Assembly: GCA_003483675.1 (NCBI GenBank)
Contig: DMYK01000106.1
Location: forward strand, 1-24,228
From: Microcoleaceae cyanobacterium UBA11344
Lineage (GTDB): Bacteria > Cyanobacteriota > Cyanobacteriia > Cyanobacteriales > Microcoleaceae
Reading direction: 5' to 3'
Length of the DNA: 24,228 nucleotides
Part shown: piece after piece, positions 6,350 through 14,539 of the stretch
Layout: every line of letters begins with the position of its first letter
Numbering within the stretch: the stretch's first letter is position 1
Program-made: the position numbers and the translations under genes
The notes under the pieces: generated by a model
The model's database searches: none
What the model saw: the letters and a program-made list of their open reading frames with translations, nothing else
Told to the model about the DNA's origin: nothing

Positions 6350-9300
6350 ATGAACAACGTTTTAATGGTTCCCGTTCATTTGGATGCTTTGTATCTTAAC
6401 AGCGATCGCCTTCTAGTAGAGGCAATGGCAGATTTTAGCCGCCTTCCTTATCAGGATAAGCGAGATGTAAATCCTAATATTGCCAATATCAGCGAAGAAA
6501 TAGTTTCTCAGCCGTTTCAAAATCAAAATCTTTATCTGAAAGCGGGAATTCATTTACATTGGGCCTTGCCAGATGCTCTGACAAAAGGTGTTCAAACTCC
6601 CAAAGATCCTGAGAATCCTCAGAGTGGAGTAAAAACAGATTTTCCAGCAGTTCCTAATCGTTGGCTTGTCATACGCAGCTACAAAAAGAACGGCATTAAT
6701 GAGATTCAAGCGCGATGGGTAGTAGAGAGTGATTACCTCTATTCCGCCGACCAAGGAAGTCAAACGGGTAGTATTGCCTATCCGGTTCAAGAAGCTCAAC
6801 CTTTTCGCTATTTAGGGCGCAAAATGCCTTTAGCGGATTGGCGAGAGGATTCTCAAGAAACGCAGAGCAATCGCTTAAAACAGCTAACGGCGGTAGGTTA
6901 TGGAGAACCCGCTTTTGCCACTTTTTATCCCAACTGTCATAGCGTTTTTGGGTTTTACGATGATTACCCTCCTCAAAGTCTTGATGGCTTACAGTATGAA
7001 GTTATTGGCTGGTATAGTGACACAGAAGATGATTATTTAAAGGCATTAATTGGAAAATTAAATCAGCCCACTAACAAACAAGTTCTCGAAGCTATACAGA
7101 AAGACTTGAAATGGGTAATTCTATTAGATGTCAATAAACAAGTTTTCTTGGACAGCTTTGATGTTCAAGGGGAATCTATCTGGAATGAGTTAATAAAAAA
7201 AGAAATTTTAAAGCCAAAGGCTGAAAATAAAAATACAGCAGTTTTATTACGCTACGATTTTTCCAAAGAAGAACTTACACAAGAACTTCAAGATAAAAAA
7301 CAACAGATTGATAACTGCCTAAATCAAGTTATCTCAAGAGCACAATTACCTGAGCAGATGCTCTGTTACGCTCGCTTAAAATTTGCACCCCAAAAGTATA
7401 TAGATAATTCAAACCGAGCAGCTTCTGTAGAAGTCGCCGTGGGCAATACGGGGACAGAAGCTTTATCTGCTTACTTGGGTCAAAAAATTGATAGGGATTA
7501 TAAACCTATCATCGAAGACCAGTTGGAAGCTCTACACCTATCTTCTACCCTAGAACATCGGCAGTTGGACATAACTCCCAAAGTCAAGGAGGCACGACAT
7601 GAAAAGGGCTTTAATGCCATTGCTGCGGGTACGCTGTGGACGATTCGCTCAGAAAGCGCGACAACGGTTGATGCTGAAAATGCTCATAATCAGACAGAAC
7701 TGACTTTACCCGATGACATGGCTGATTTACTGAATGAGCTAAATCTCAATCAGCAGAAATATGACTGCGTCCTCAATGAGCTTGAGTCGATGCGTCGCCA
7801 GCTTTTTTCTGATTGGTACAAGTATATGCTGAGTACCTATCCCCCGCAAGGAAGCAGAGATCAGTATCCCGATATTGATGAAGTCAAATATTATATTGAG
7901 GTGAAGGGAATTGCTCCTTTACAAGCCAAACTGAAGGCGACGGGAAATCTGATGTTGTCAGGTGATAATTCTGGCAAGATTACGACTGCTTCTGCCGGGA
8001 AGTCTTCCTCTACCTCTATCGCTTCTCAACTAGCTACTGCAATTAATCAGTTACTGCAACAAATAACAGATCTCAATAATAAAGAAGAGGTAAAGCAAGC
8101 TAAAACAACTTACATTCTTCAACAAATAACCAGCCCCCGTTACTGGCAACCAAAAGAACCTGTATTGTTGATAACGGGTGAAGCTGTGAAACCCTCCCCT
8201 AGACATGGCCAAGATGGACGCTTTAGAGATGAGGGTTTACTGGAATGCCAAATTTTAGAGGATGTTAACCTCCCTCATGATGAAGATAGCGTTGCAATTA
8301 TCCACAATAAAATTGATGAATTAGAAAAAAATTCACAAGGTGAAGAAACTATTGCTTTTAGCACCTGGGAAGAACAACCTTGGCATCCTTTTTTACTGGA
8401 GTGGGAGGTGGAAGTTTTTCCAATTCGAGAGGGAAGTAATTATACAAATTATAACGGGAACTACAAGAGTCAATTTATTACTAATAATTATATCCTCAAG
8501 GAAAATGAACCAGACCTTTTTTTAGATTCAGGTAAGGGAGCTATAGTGAAAGCCGCTAATGTTTATAGTGGTCGTAGTATCTTAACTCCCCATGCAGGAA
8601 TTAAGCTCAAAGAGCAGTTGGAAGTTTATCTAAAGAAACAAATCTTACCCGAATATTACCAGAAGAATAACATTCCGAAGGAACAGCAAAAAGATGACTA
8701 TCTAAATAATAATGATAATTGCCAAGCTCTCAAAAAATGGTATGAAGAAGCTTATGCTTTAGATCTAAATACAGCAGACAAAAAGGCTAAGAATCCGATT
8801 TATACAGCAATTCGCGCTGATGAGAAACTCCATCAGCTAGGTTGGGATAGTCTAGCTCAATCTGTAAATTGTTTAGCCCAATCTTTGGGAGGCTTTAACG
8901 AAGCCTTGCTCATGCACAAACAAACTCTACAGTTGCCCATTGCTGACCCCTTGGGGTTTGTGGATTATCAACCGTTTACAGAAGTAGTCCGTGATGCAGT
9001 GCAACAGAGTATTCGCAGTGCCCCAGAACCTTTGAATGATTTTAATCCGATTCGTTCTGGGGCGATGAAGATTTTGCGCTTGCGGTTGGTGGATACTTTT
9101 GGACAGGTAAAAGATTTAGATGTCAGTCAGATTATTACGACTGAGCAGATGAGGACACCAGGAAGTCTTTATCTAGTCTCTTTACCTCCTCGATTAGTAC
9201 AACCAGCCCGTTTAAATTTCCGTTGGTTATCAGCAATTGAGGGCGAACAGGAAATGAATAGTCATCGGGCGACGACTCCCATTTGTGGCTGGATACTTCC

Positions 9301-10267
9301 GAATAATTTAGATAATAGCCTCGCTATTTATGATAATCAAGGTAAAGCTTTGGGTTCGATTTATGTGAATCAACAAGCTCAATGGGAGGCTGCACCAGGA
9401 GATAATTTGCCCCTGGTAATTAATGATATTAAAAATACACATTTAAGGCGATTAGTCAAGCATCTTATCTCTAGTAATAACGAGGGAAATAGTAATTTCC
9501 TGGAAAGTTTTATTACTGCTTTAGATAACGGCTTAGAGAATATTGACCCAGAAAACTTTGCTCAACATCAAGGTTTAGCATTGTTAATGGGACGACCCCT
9601 TGCAGTGGTGCGGGCCTCTCTCAATCTGGAATTACAAGGACTTCCTACCCTTAACCAAGATTGGGATGTATTTTGGCATGATTTAAGGCGGGATACGAGG
9701 GAAACAGATGATTTTGAGAAAGTTGAAATTCCTGTTCGTTTAGGAGAATATCAGCAATTAAATGATGGTTTATTAGGCTATTGGCTGGAGGAAAAAGATA
9801 GTCTGAGCCAGGAGTTTTATGCCCCCCAAAGTAATATAGATGGAGTTAATAACTCTTGGATTAAACTTCATAATGCAGACAATGCTTGGCATATTGATCT
9901 CAATTTAGCAGAACCTCCACAAATGGTGACTATGCTTATCGATCCGAGGGGAAAAGTTCATGCTAGTTGCGGAATTTTACCCACGAAGGCAATCGATATT
10001 CCATCCGATCAATATAAGAAGGCTTTGGAGAAGATTGAGATTACATTTTTATCTACTCCTATTTTGACTGATTTAAACAAGGTTAATCTATCTTTACCAC
10101 AAGAGGAGGGTTATCAATGGTCGTGGCTAGAAAAGGAAAAAGGAGAATGGTCAACTATATCTGCTGATAACATCGGTCAGGCTACTTCTAATGCGGTTTT
10201 CTCTGGGAAACAGGCAATTCGAGAGGGTTGGCTGAAATTAAACCGAGGAAAAGAGCCACCTGCTTAA
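6350..10267 (+). CDS. 1305-aa protein, family not recognised, first large gene of the cluster
   Basis: Intact frame with no signal peptide or membrane helix, so probably cytoplasmic or assembled before release. Residues 60-110 are the most motif-like part (LYLKAGIHLHWALPDALTKG, then FPAVPNRWLVIR). Helical, coiled-coil-prone stretches lie around residues 300-330 and 460-500 (LNELNLNQQKYDCVLNELES) and again near 560-595. The C-terminal half (about 900-1300) is mixed beta, with SLPPRLVQPARLNFRWLSAI and ATTPICGWILPNN. The start lacks a strong ribosome binding site and may depend on coupling to the 45-aa ORF. A ribosome site for the next gene follows after a 65-nt gap. Size, acidity and Trp/Tyr-rich beta regions suggest a structural component. 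I know of no reaction or named domain, so function is open. Confidence 0.85.
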   Translation: MNNVLMVPVHLDALYLNSDRLLVEAMADFSRLPYQDKRDVNPNIANISEEIVSQPFQNQNLYLKAGIHLHWALPDALTKGVQTPKDPENPQSGVKTDFPAVPNRWLVIRSYKKNGINEIQARWVVESDYLYSADQGSQTGSIAYPVQEAQPFRYLGRKMPLADWREDSQETQSNRLKQLTAVGYGEPAFATFYPNCHSVFGFYDDYPPQSLDGLQYEVIGWYSDTEDDYLKALIGKLNQPTNKQVLEAIQKDLKWVILLDVNKQVFLDSFDVQGESIWNELIKKEILKPKAENKNTAVLLRYDFSKEELTQELQDKKQQIDNCLNQVISRAQLPEQMLCYARLKFAPQKYIDNSNRAASVEVAVGNTGTEALSAYLGQKIDRDYKPIIEDQLEALHLSSTLEHRQLDITPKVKEARHEKGFNAIAAGTLWTIRSESATTVDAENAHNQTELTLPDDMADLLNELNLNQQKYDCVLNELESMRRQLFSDWYKYMLSTYPPQGSRDQYPDIDEVKYYIEVKGIAPLQAKLKATGNLMLSGDNSGKITTASAGKSSSTSIASQLATAINQLLQQITDLNNKEEVKQAKTTYILQQITSPRYWQPKEPVLLITGEAVKPSPRHGQDGRFRDEGLLECQILEDVNLPHDEDSVAIIHNKIDELEKNSQGEETIAFSTWEEQPWHPFLLEWEVEVFPIREGSNYTNYNGNYKSQFITNNYILKENEPDLFLDSGKGAIVKAANVYSGRSILTPHAGIKLKEQLEVYLKKQILPEYYQKNNIPKEQQKDDYLNNNDNCQALKKWYEEAYALDLNTADKKAKNPIYTAIRADEKLHQLGWDSLAQSVNCLAQSLGGFNEALLMHKQTLQLPIADPLGFVDYQPFTEVVRDAVQQSIRSAPEPLNDFNPIRSGAMKILRLRLVDTFGQVKDLDVSQIITTEQMRTPGSLYLVSLPPRLVQPARLNFRWLSAIEGEQEMNSHRATTPICGWILPNNLDNSLAIYDNQGKALGSIYVNQQAQWEAAPGDNLPLVINDIKNTHLRRLVKHLISSNNEGNSNFLESFITALDNGLENIDPENFAQHQGLALLMGRPLAVVRASLNLELQGLPTLNQDWDVFWHDLRRDTRETDDFEKVEIPVRLGEYQQLNDGLLGYWLEEKDSLSQEFYAPQSNIDGVNNSWIKLHNADNAWHIDLNLAEPPQMVTMLIDPRGKVHASCGILPTKAIDIPSDQYKKALEKIEITFLSTPILTDLNKVNLSLPQEEGYQWSWLEKEKGEWSTISADNIGQATSNAVFSGKQAIREGWLKLNRGKEPPA

Positions 10268-10332
10268 AATAGCAAAAATATTCCAATTTATTCCAAAAAT
10301 CAAGTAACTCAAAAAATCAAGGAGCAAAAATC

Positions 10333-12777
10333 ATGAGTGATGTTAACGATAATTTGATTCTGTATTTGAAGTTGGATGAAATTGTCACAGAAGGAGACAA
10401 TAAAAAGGTGATCGACGCTTCTGGAAAATCCGGCAATTCTGAGGTTAAAGGAAATCCTCAAGTTGTTATTGATGAAACGTTTGGTAGTTGTTTAAGTTTC
10501 AATGGAAACAGCGATTATATATATTGTGGATGTCTAGATTTTGCCAAACAAAATTATACGATAGAAGCCTGGTTTAAGCCTTCATTATTATCAACTGGTG
10601 ATATTTTTGCAGCTACACAAACCCTCAATCTGCATGGAATTTTAGTGGAACTCTCATCAGAGGGGAGAATGAGGTATTTGCATCGTCAGCCTGCATGGGA
10701 TAGAGGTGGTATCAATACTTTTTCTGAAGACACTAATAATTATAACGACAATCATTGGCATCATGTAGCAGCAATTAAAAAAGAAAATGAGATTTTCCTA
10801 TATTTAGATGGAAAACAAATAAGCTCACAATCTAATGTGGATAGTTTTACTGTACCTCTGGAGGTAGTTATTGGTAGATTGTGTATTTCCCATTCGGATA
10901 GATATTTTCAAGGTCAAATCGCCCATGTTCGCATCTATAATAAGGCTTTATCTCCAGAGGAGATTAAACGGGATATGGATGACGATTTAAGTGCAATCAC
11001 AATCACATCTTTTAACAAAACTTATCCCCTTGATTTTAATTTATATGAAGGTGAGAATAAAGAATCTGTTATTTTCATTGACGATGGTACACAGGGGCAG
11101 GAATTAATTTTAGAAATTAGTAATAATTCAGAGCAACAGATTGTTTTACCTGCTTTGAGTAGTAATGCTTCTGCAAGTAACTACCATTTTGAGTTGAGGT
11201 TTCGACCAGAAACTTTATCGCCAACTTCGCTGCAACAGATTGTTTTAAAGACAACAGCAGGTTGGAGTATGAGTTCGCCAGTAACGCAGTTTGATGATAC
11301 GGTTTCTCTATATTTTCTCGCCAGTAATAATCAAGTTTTAGGGGTTAATAACCCTGTATCTTTAACCCTTCAGAATATTAATGGGGCTGCTGGTGGTGGT
11401 GCGCGAACAACGAGGGTAGAGTTACTGTGTCCGCAGTTTGCCTATCAGGGAGAAAAGGTTACTAACTATTATCGAGAAAAAACCCTCAGCATCATTAGTC
11501 ATCGGGGGAAGAAGAATATTCCGCTTCATGTGAGCTTTGTGGAGTCTAATCGGATTCTGAATGATGGCAAAACGCAAAATGAGTTAATTTTGCGAATTGT
11601 TAACGTCTTAAAAGACAAATCTATTCCTTTAATTCCAGCAAGTAAAGGTGATGAGGCTTCTAAGTTTATTATCTCTTTTGATGTACAAGAAGAAGAACAA
11701 AAAAAAGACTGGGCTTTGGGAACCAAAAGTCAGGTAAAAGCAATTGAAATTAAAGGAAAAGATTTTCAAATGACTAAGAGACATATCGAAGAGTGGAAGA
11801 TTGTTAAAGACCCTAAAGGAATGTCACCCACTTGGACAATAACCAATCAAAATGAAGAAAACGTTAAGTTGAGTCCAGAGTGGGGGCTTGAATTAACAAT
11901 TAGCAATATCATTTCTTTACATCCTTCTGGTCAGACAAATCTGTATATAAGCTATGAAAACATTCCGGGTTATTGGGATGGGACGTTTATTTGCACCATA
12001 GAAAAAACGCCGATTTTATATAAAAATAATGTCGGTATTGGTATAGCAGACCCCGGTAGTTATAAATTGAATGTGGAGGGAGGTGATACTCGTTTAGGTG
12101 GGTCACTACACTTAGGAGGGGATTTGAAAATTAGTGGTAATGAAACAAATGGTGCTGTTGAAGATTACCAGATAGAGTTATGTAGTTTTCCTATTGATAA
12201 CAATCTTTGTTCTTATATAAAGATTGCCAATATCTCTAAAGAAATTTCAATAGGTAGAGCGAATGCAAATGGATTAGAAGTGTTTATATTTTCTTCTAAT
12301 GGGAATGAAAAAAGGCAACAAGTATTTTATCAAAGAAATCTTTCGCAAACTGAAGGGGACAAAGGATGGAATGGTTTGGCTAATTGGATAAATAATAATG
12401 CTGCTGATGGCGACATAGTGGCAATGATATCTAAGCTGACTTATGCAGGGACTCACGTTGTTCCTGTTCCAAGTGGTGGATCTGCCGAGCAATTTTTCAA
12501 GAGTATAGGTGCATTAAAAGCCTTGAGAATTGTCGATCATAATCCCTATGCTTTATTGTTTGTAAAAGGTTACAATGTAACGATAGAAAATCTTGCAGAT
12601 ACAAGCAAGCAAGAAGCTAAAATTATGACTACCCATCACTATCTGTACCCCACCTGTCTTCATCTAAGTTTAGAGGTAAATGGTAGCTTGAAAGTAGTCA
12701 ATGGAGCTATTACAATTAACCAAACAACAATAACCGAAAAACAGCTACAGGACTTAATCAAACTACTAAACCAGTAA
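10333..12777 (+). CDS. LamG-like lectin domain, fibre-like stalk and ILEI/PANDER-like domain protein
   Basis: An 814-aa protein, ATG 10333 with AAGGAGC 8 nt upstream. Residues about 5-215 are a LamG/concanavalin-A-like domain (LILYLKLDE, SLLSTGDIF, HWHHVAAI, IFLYLDGK, GQIAHVRIYNKALSPEEIK), a fold that commonly binds glycans. Residues about 220-550 are beta-rich. At about 565-595 comes NNVGIG, DPGSYKLNVEGG and LGGSLHLGGDL, typical of phage-tail-fibre and trimeric stalk sequences. Residues about 605-745 fit the ILEI/FAM3 domain: NGLEVFIFSSNG, GDIVAMISKLTYAG, FFKSIGALKAL and YALLFVKG. The last 35 residues (VNGAITINQTTITEKQLQDL) look like a fibre tip. No signal peptide is present. It may be the receptor-binding fibre of an assembly encoded by this cluster; that is inference. 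Confidence 0.85.
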   Translation: MSDVNDNLILYLKLDEIVTEGDNKKVIDASGKSGNSEVKGNPQVVIDETFGSCLSFNGNSDYIYCGCLDFAKQNYTIEAWFKPSLLSTGDIFAATQTLNLHGILVELSSEGRMRYLHRQPAWDRGGINTFSEDTNNYNDNHWHHVAAIKKENEIFLYLDGKQISSQSNVDSFTVPLEVVIGRLCISHSDRYFQGQIAHVRIYNKALSPEEIKRDMDDDLSAITITSFNKTYPLDFNLYEGENKESVIFIDDGTQGQELILEISNNSEQQIVLPALSSNASASNYHFELRFRPETLSPTSLQQIVLKTTAGWSMSSPVTQFDDTVSLYFLASNNQVLGVNNPVSLTLQNINGAAGGGARTTRVELLCPQFAYQGEKVTNYYREKTLSIISHRGKKNIPLHVSFVESNRILNDGKTQNELILRIVNVLKDKSIPLIPASKGDEASKFIISFDVQEEEQKKDWALGTKSQVKAIEIKGKDFQMTKRHIEEWKIVKDPKGMSPTWTITNQNEENVKLSPEWGLELTISNIISLHPSGQTNLYISYENIPGYWDGTFICTIEKTPILYKNNVGIGIADPGSYKLNVEGGDTRLGGSLHLGGDLKISGNETNGAVEDYQIELCSFPIDNNLCSYIKIANISKEISIGRANANGLEVFIFSSNGNEKRQQVFYQRNLSQTEGDKGWNGLANWINNNAADGDIVAMISKLTYAGTHVVPVPSGGSAEQFFKSIGALKALRIVDHNPYALLFVKGYNVTIENLADTSKQEAKIMTTHHYLYPTCLHLSLEVNGSLKVVNGAITINQTTITEKQLQDLIKLLNQ

Positions 12778-12829
12778 ACGAAATAACAAAAAATGCAGAT
12801 AGTCTTTATATAACAAGGGAGATAAAACG

Positions 12830-12961
12830 ATGACTCTAAGATTAGAAATTCACCATATTGCGATCGCAAGTAGCAATGCAACAGCCTACCTTCTAATAAA
12901 CCCAATAAGTTTGACCAGCAGATTAAAAAGCGATCGCCCCACATTCCACCCCCAATCCTAG
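12830..12961 (+). pseudogene. 5' stub of a ComEC-type metallo-beta-lactamase-fold gene
   Basis: The ATG at 12830 has a strong ribosome binding site (AAGGGAGAT, 6 nt spacing). The first 23 residues, MTLRLEIHHIAIASSNATAY then LLI, follow the pattern of the first strand pair of ComEC-type MBL proteins (xxLEIHHIDVGQGDATLLI), but with the glycine loop changed. The frame then runs into HIP1-rich sequence and stops after 43 residues. Two near copies of AAAAAGCGATCGCCCC lie at about 12926 and 12977. It looks like a degraded duplicate of the intact MBL gene at 13283. Confidence 0.45.
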
Positions 12962-13052
12962 AGGTAATAAGTCATGGAACCTAAAAAGCGATCGCCCCCG
13001 ATCTTACCATAATTTTCTGAAAATAGATTAAACTAGCCAAGGATGATTAACG

Positions 13053-13223
13053 ATGACATTAACGATTGTCAATGACCCGCTAAAAATAATTCTCGCTCAA
13101 CTGAAACGAGAACTAAAAAACCATTACGGCGATCGCCTTAAACAGTTGATTATGTTTGGTTCTCAGGCGAGGGGTGACGCACATCCTGACTCTGATATTG
13201 ATGTCTTAGTCGTTCTCAAATAA
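13053..13223 (+). pseudogene. Truncated MNT-type nucleotidyltransferase (MntA-like)
   Basis: A 56-aa frame with the minimal nucleotidyltransferase signature MFGSQARGDAHPDSDIDVLV: GSxARG for nucleotide binding and DSDID for metal binding. Intact members are about 100 residues and are typically the antitoxin half of HepT/MntA pairs. Here the protein stops right after VVLK at TAA 13221. Reading through that codon gives EVNNDQLKHFLKI and another stop, so the C-terminal half is lost. No HepT partner follows. It lies between operon genes, so it is probably an insertion remnant rather than a component. Confidence 0.75.
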
Positions 13224-13282
13224 GAAGTCAATAACGATCAGCTAAAACATTTCTTAAAGATAAATAGCATGGAGATATAATT

Positions 13283-14539
13283 ATGCCCAGAACTCGTGGA
13301 GATGGTAAGCTGCACATTACATATAACGAAATGGGGCAAGGGGACAATATTTTGATTGCTTGCCCCAATGGTAAAGTTGTAGTAATTGATTGTGGCTCTG
13401 CTCGCTGGGATACAAAATACTTTGATCTATCAGTTACGCCCGAAGTTTTGAGGGAACAAGCAATTCGTATTGTTTTTGACAATTGTTTTTTAGGAACTAA
13501 TCAGATGGTGAACGCATTGATTCTTACTCATGCAGACAAAGATCACTGTAATGAATTAGCTAGTGTATTTGATCATACCTTGACGGATGGAACTTCTAAA
13601 GTCAGTGAAATTTGTGCTGTTTATTTTAGTGATTTATTCGGTTCTTACATAGAGGGAGCAGCAAATTTTTATTTATTAAATAAAACTAAGCCTGAAAATA
13701 GATACGCCATTACCATTAACGCCACTGACCAAAAAATTAATGATAGTGCTATTGAATCCTCGCCAAAAAATACTGCTGAAATTAACAAAAAATCTAGTCG
13801 TCTTGAAACACAGGGTTTTATCAAAATTATTGACGGGACTGAGGACAAACTTAACGCACTACCATGTAACGTTTATATTCTGGCGAGTAATGTAAAAACT
13901 TATCCTAACATTCAAGATGGGTATCCTAATGAAACCCCTGAAGGTAATCGGAATCGAGGCAGTGTAGTAACCATGATCATTTATGGCGATAAAAAGTTTT
14001 TATTTATGGGCGATGCAACCTTTCATACAGAAAAATTTTTAAAAGATACCTATGGAGCGAAAATTCAAAATTTGGAATTTCTGCATATTGGGCATCACGC
14101 AAGTTATCGAACTTCATCTTCATACAGTAATGATCCAAAGCAAGCTCAACGGGTTAAAAATATTGATTTCATTCGTCATGTCAACCCTAGATACTTAGCG
14201 GTTACTGCTGCCTATGATAGCGGTAGTAGTCTCAAATTACCTCGCTGGGAAACTATCAATAACTATATTCAAGGTGCAGCTGGGTTATTAAATAAACTGG
14301 GAACCCTGATTCATTGCTGGGAGTATCATGAGACTGAATATATTATGGTCGGAAAAAAGCGGCAAGTATCACAGCCAAAATCTGATAAATTGAACGATAA
14401 GATAACTAATAAGTATATCCTTTGTACTGGGACTCATGGGGCTTTAGATTTTGATTATAAAGAACATGATGATGGCAGTGGTAGAAAAGCTCGTGCTTAT
14501 AAGTTAGAAGCTGATGAAACGGAGACATTATTGCCATGA
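13283..14539 (+). CDS. ComEC-type metallo-beta-lactamase-fold hydrolase
   Basis: A 418-aa protein, ATG 13283 after GGAGATATAATT. It has the ComEC/Rec2-type MBL layout: MGQGDNILI (17-25), VVVIDCGSA (32-40), metal motif THADKDH (82-88, HxDxDH), NRGSVVTMI (224-232), FLFMGDA with Asp244, and HIGHHAS (268-274). All the expected metal ligands are present. No membrane segments exist, so it is the stand-alone soluble form, likely a Zn-dependent hydrolase acting on a nucleic acid or phosphodiester; the substrate is unknown. Its stop overlaps the start of the DUF6603-like gene (ATGA at 14536-14539), implying translational coupling and a joint role. The C-terminal 60 residues are charged and not recognised. 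Confidence 0.88.
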   Translation: MPRTRGDGKLHITYNEMGQGDNILIACPNGKVVVIDCGSARWDTKYFDLSVTPEVLREQAIRIVFDNCFLGTNQMVNALILTHADKDHCNELASVFDHTLTDGTSKVSEICAVYFSDLFGSYIEGAANFYLLNKTKPENRYAITINATDQKINDSAIESSPKNTAEINKKSSRLETQGFIKIIDGTEDKLNALPCNVYILASNVKTYPNIQDGYPNETPEGNRNRGSVVTMIIYGDKKFLFMGDATFHTEKFLKDTYGAKIQNLEFLHIGHHASYRTSSSYSNDPKQAQRVKNIDFIRHVNPRYLAVTAAYDSGSSLKLPRWETINNYIQGAAGLLNKLGTLIHCWEYHETEYIMVGKKRQVSQPKSDKLNDKITNKYILCTGTHGALDFDYKEHDDGSGRKARAYKLEADETETLLP

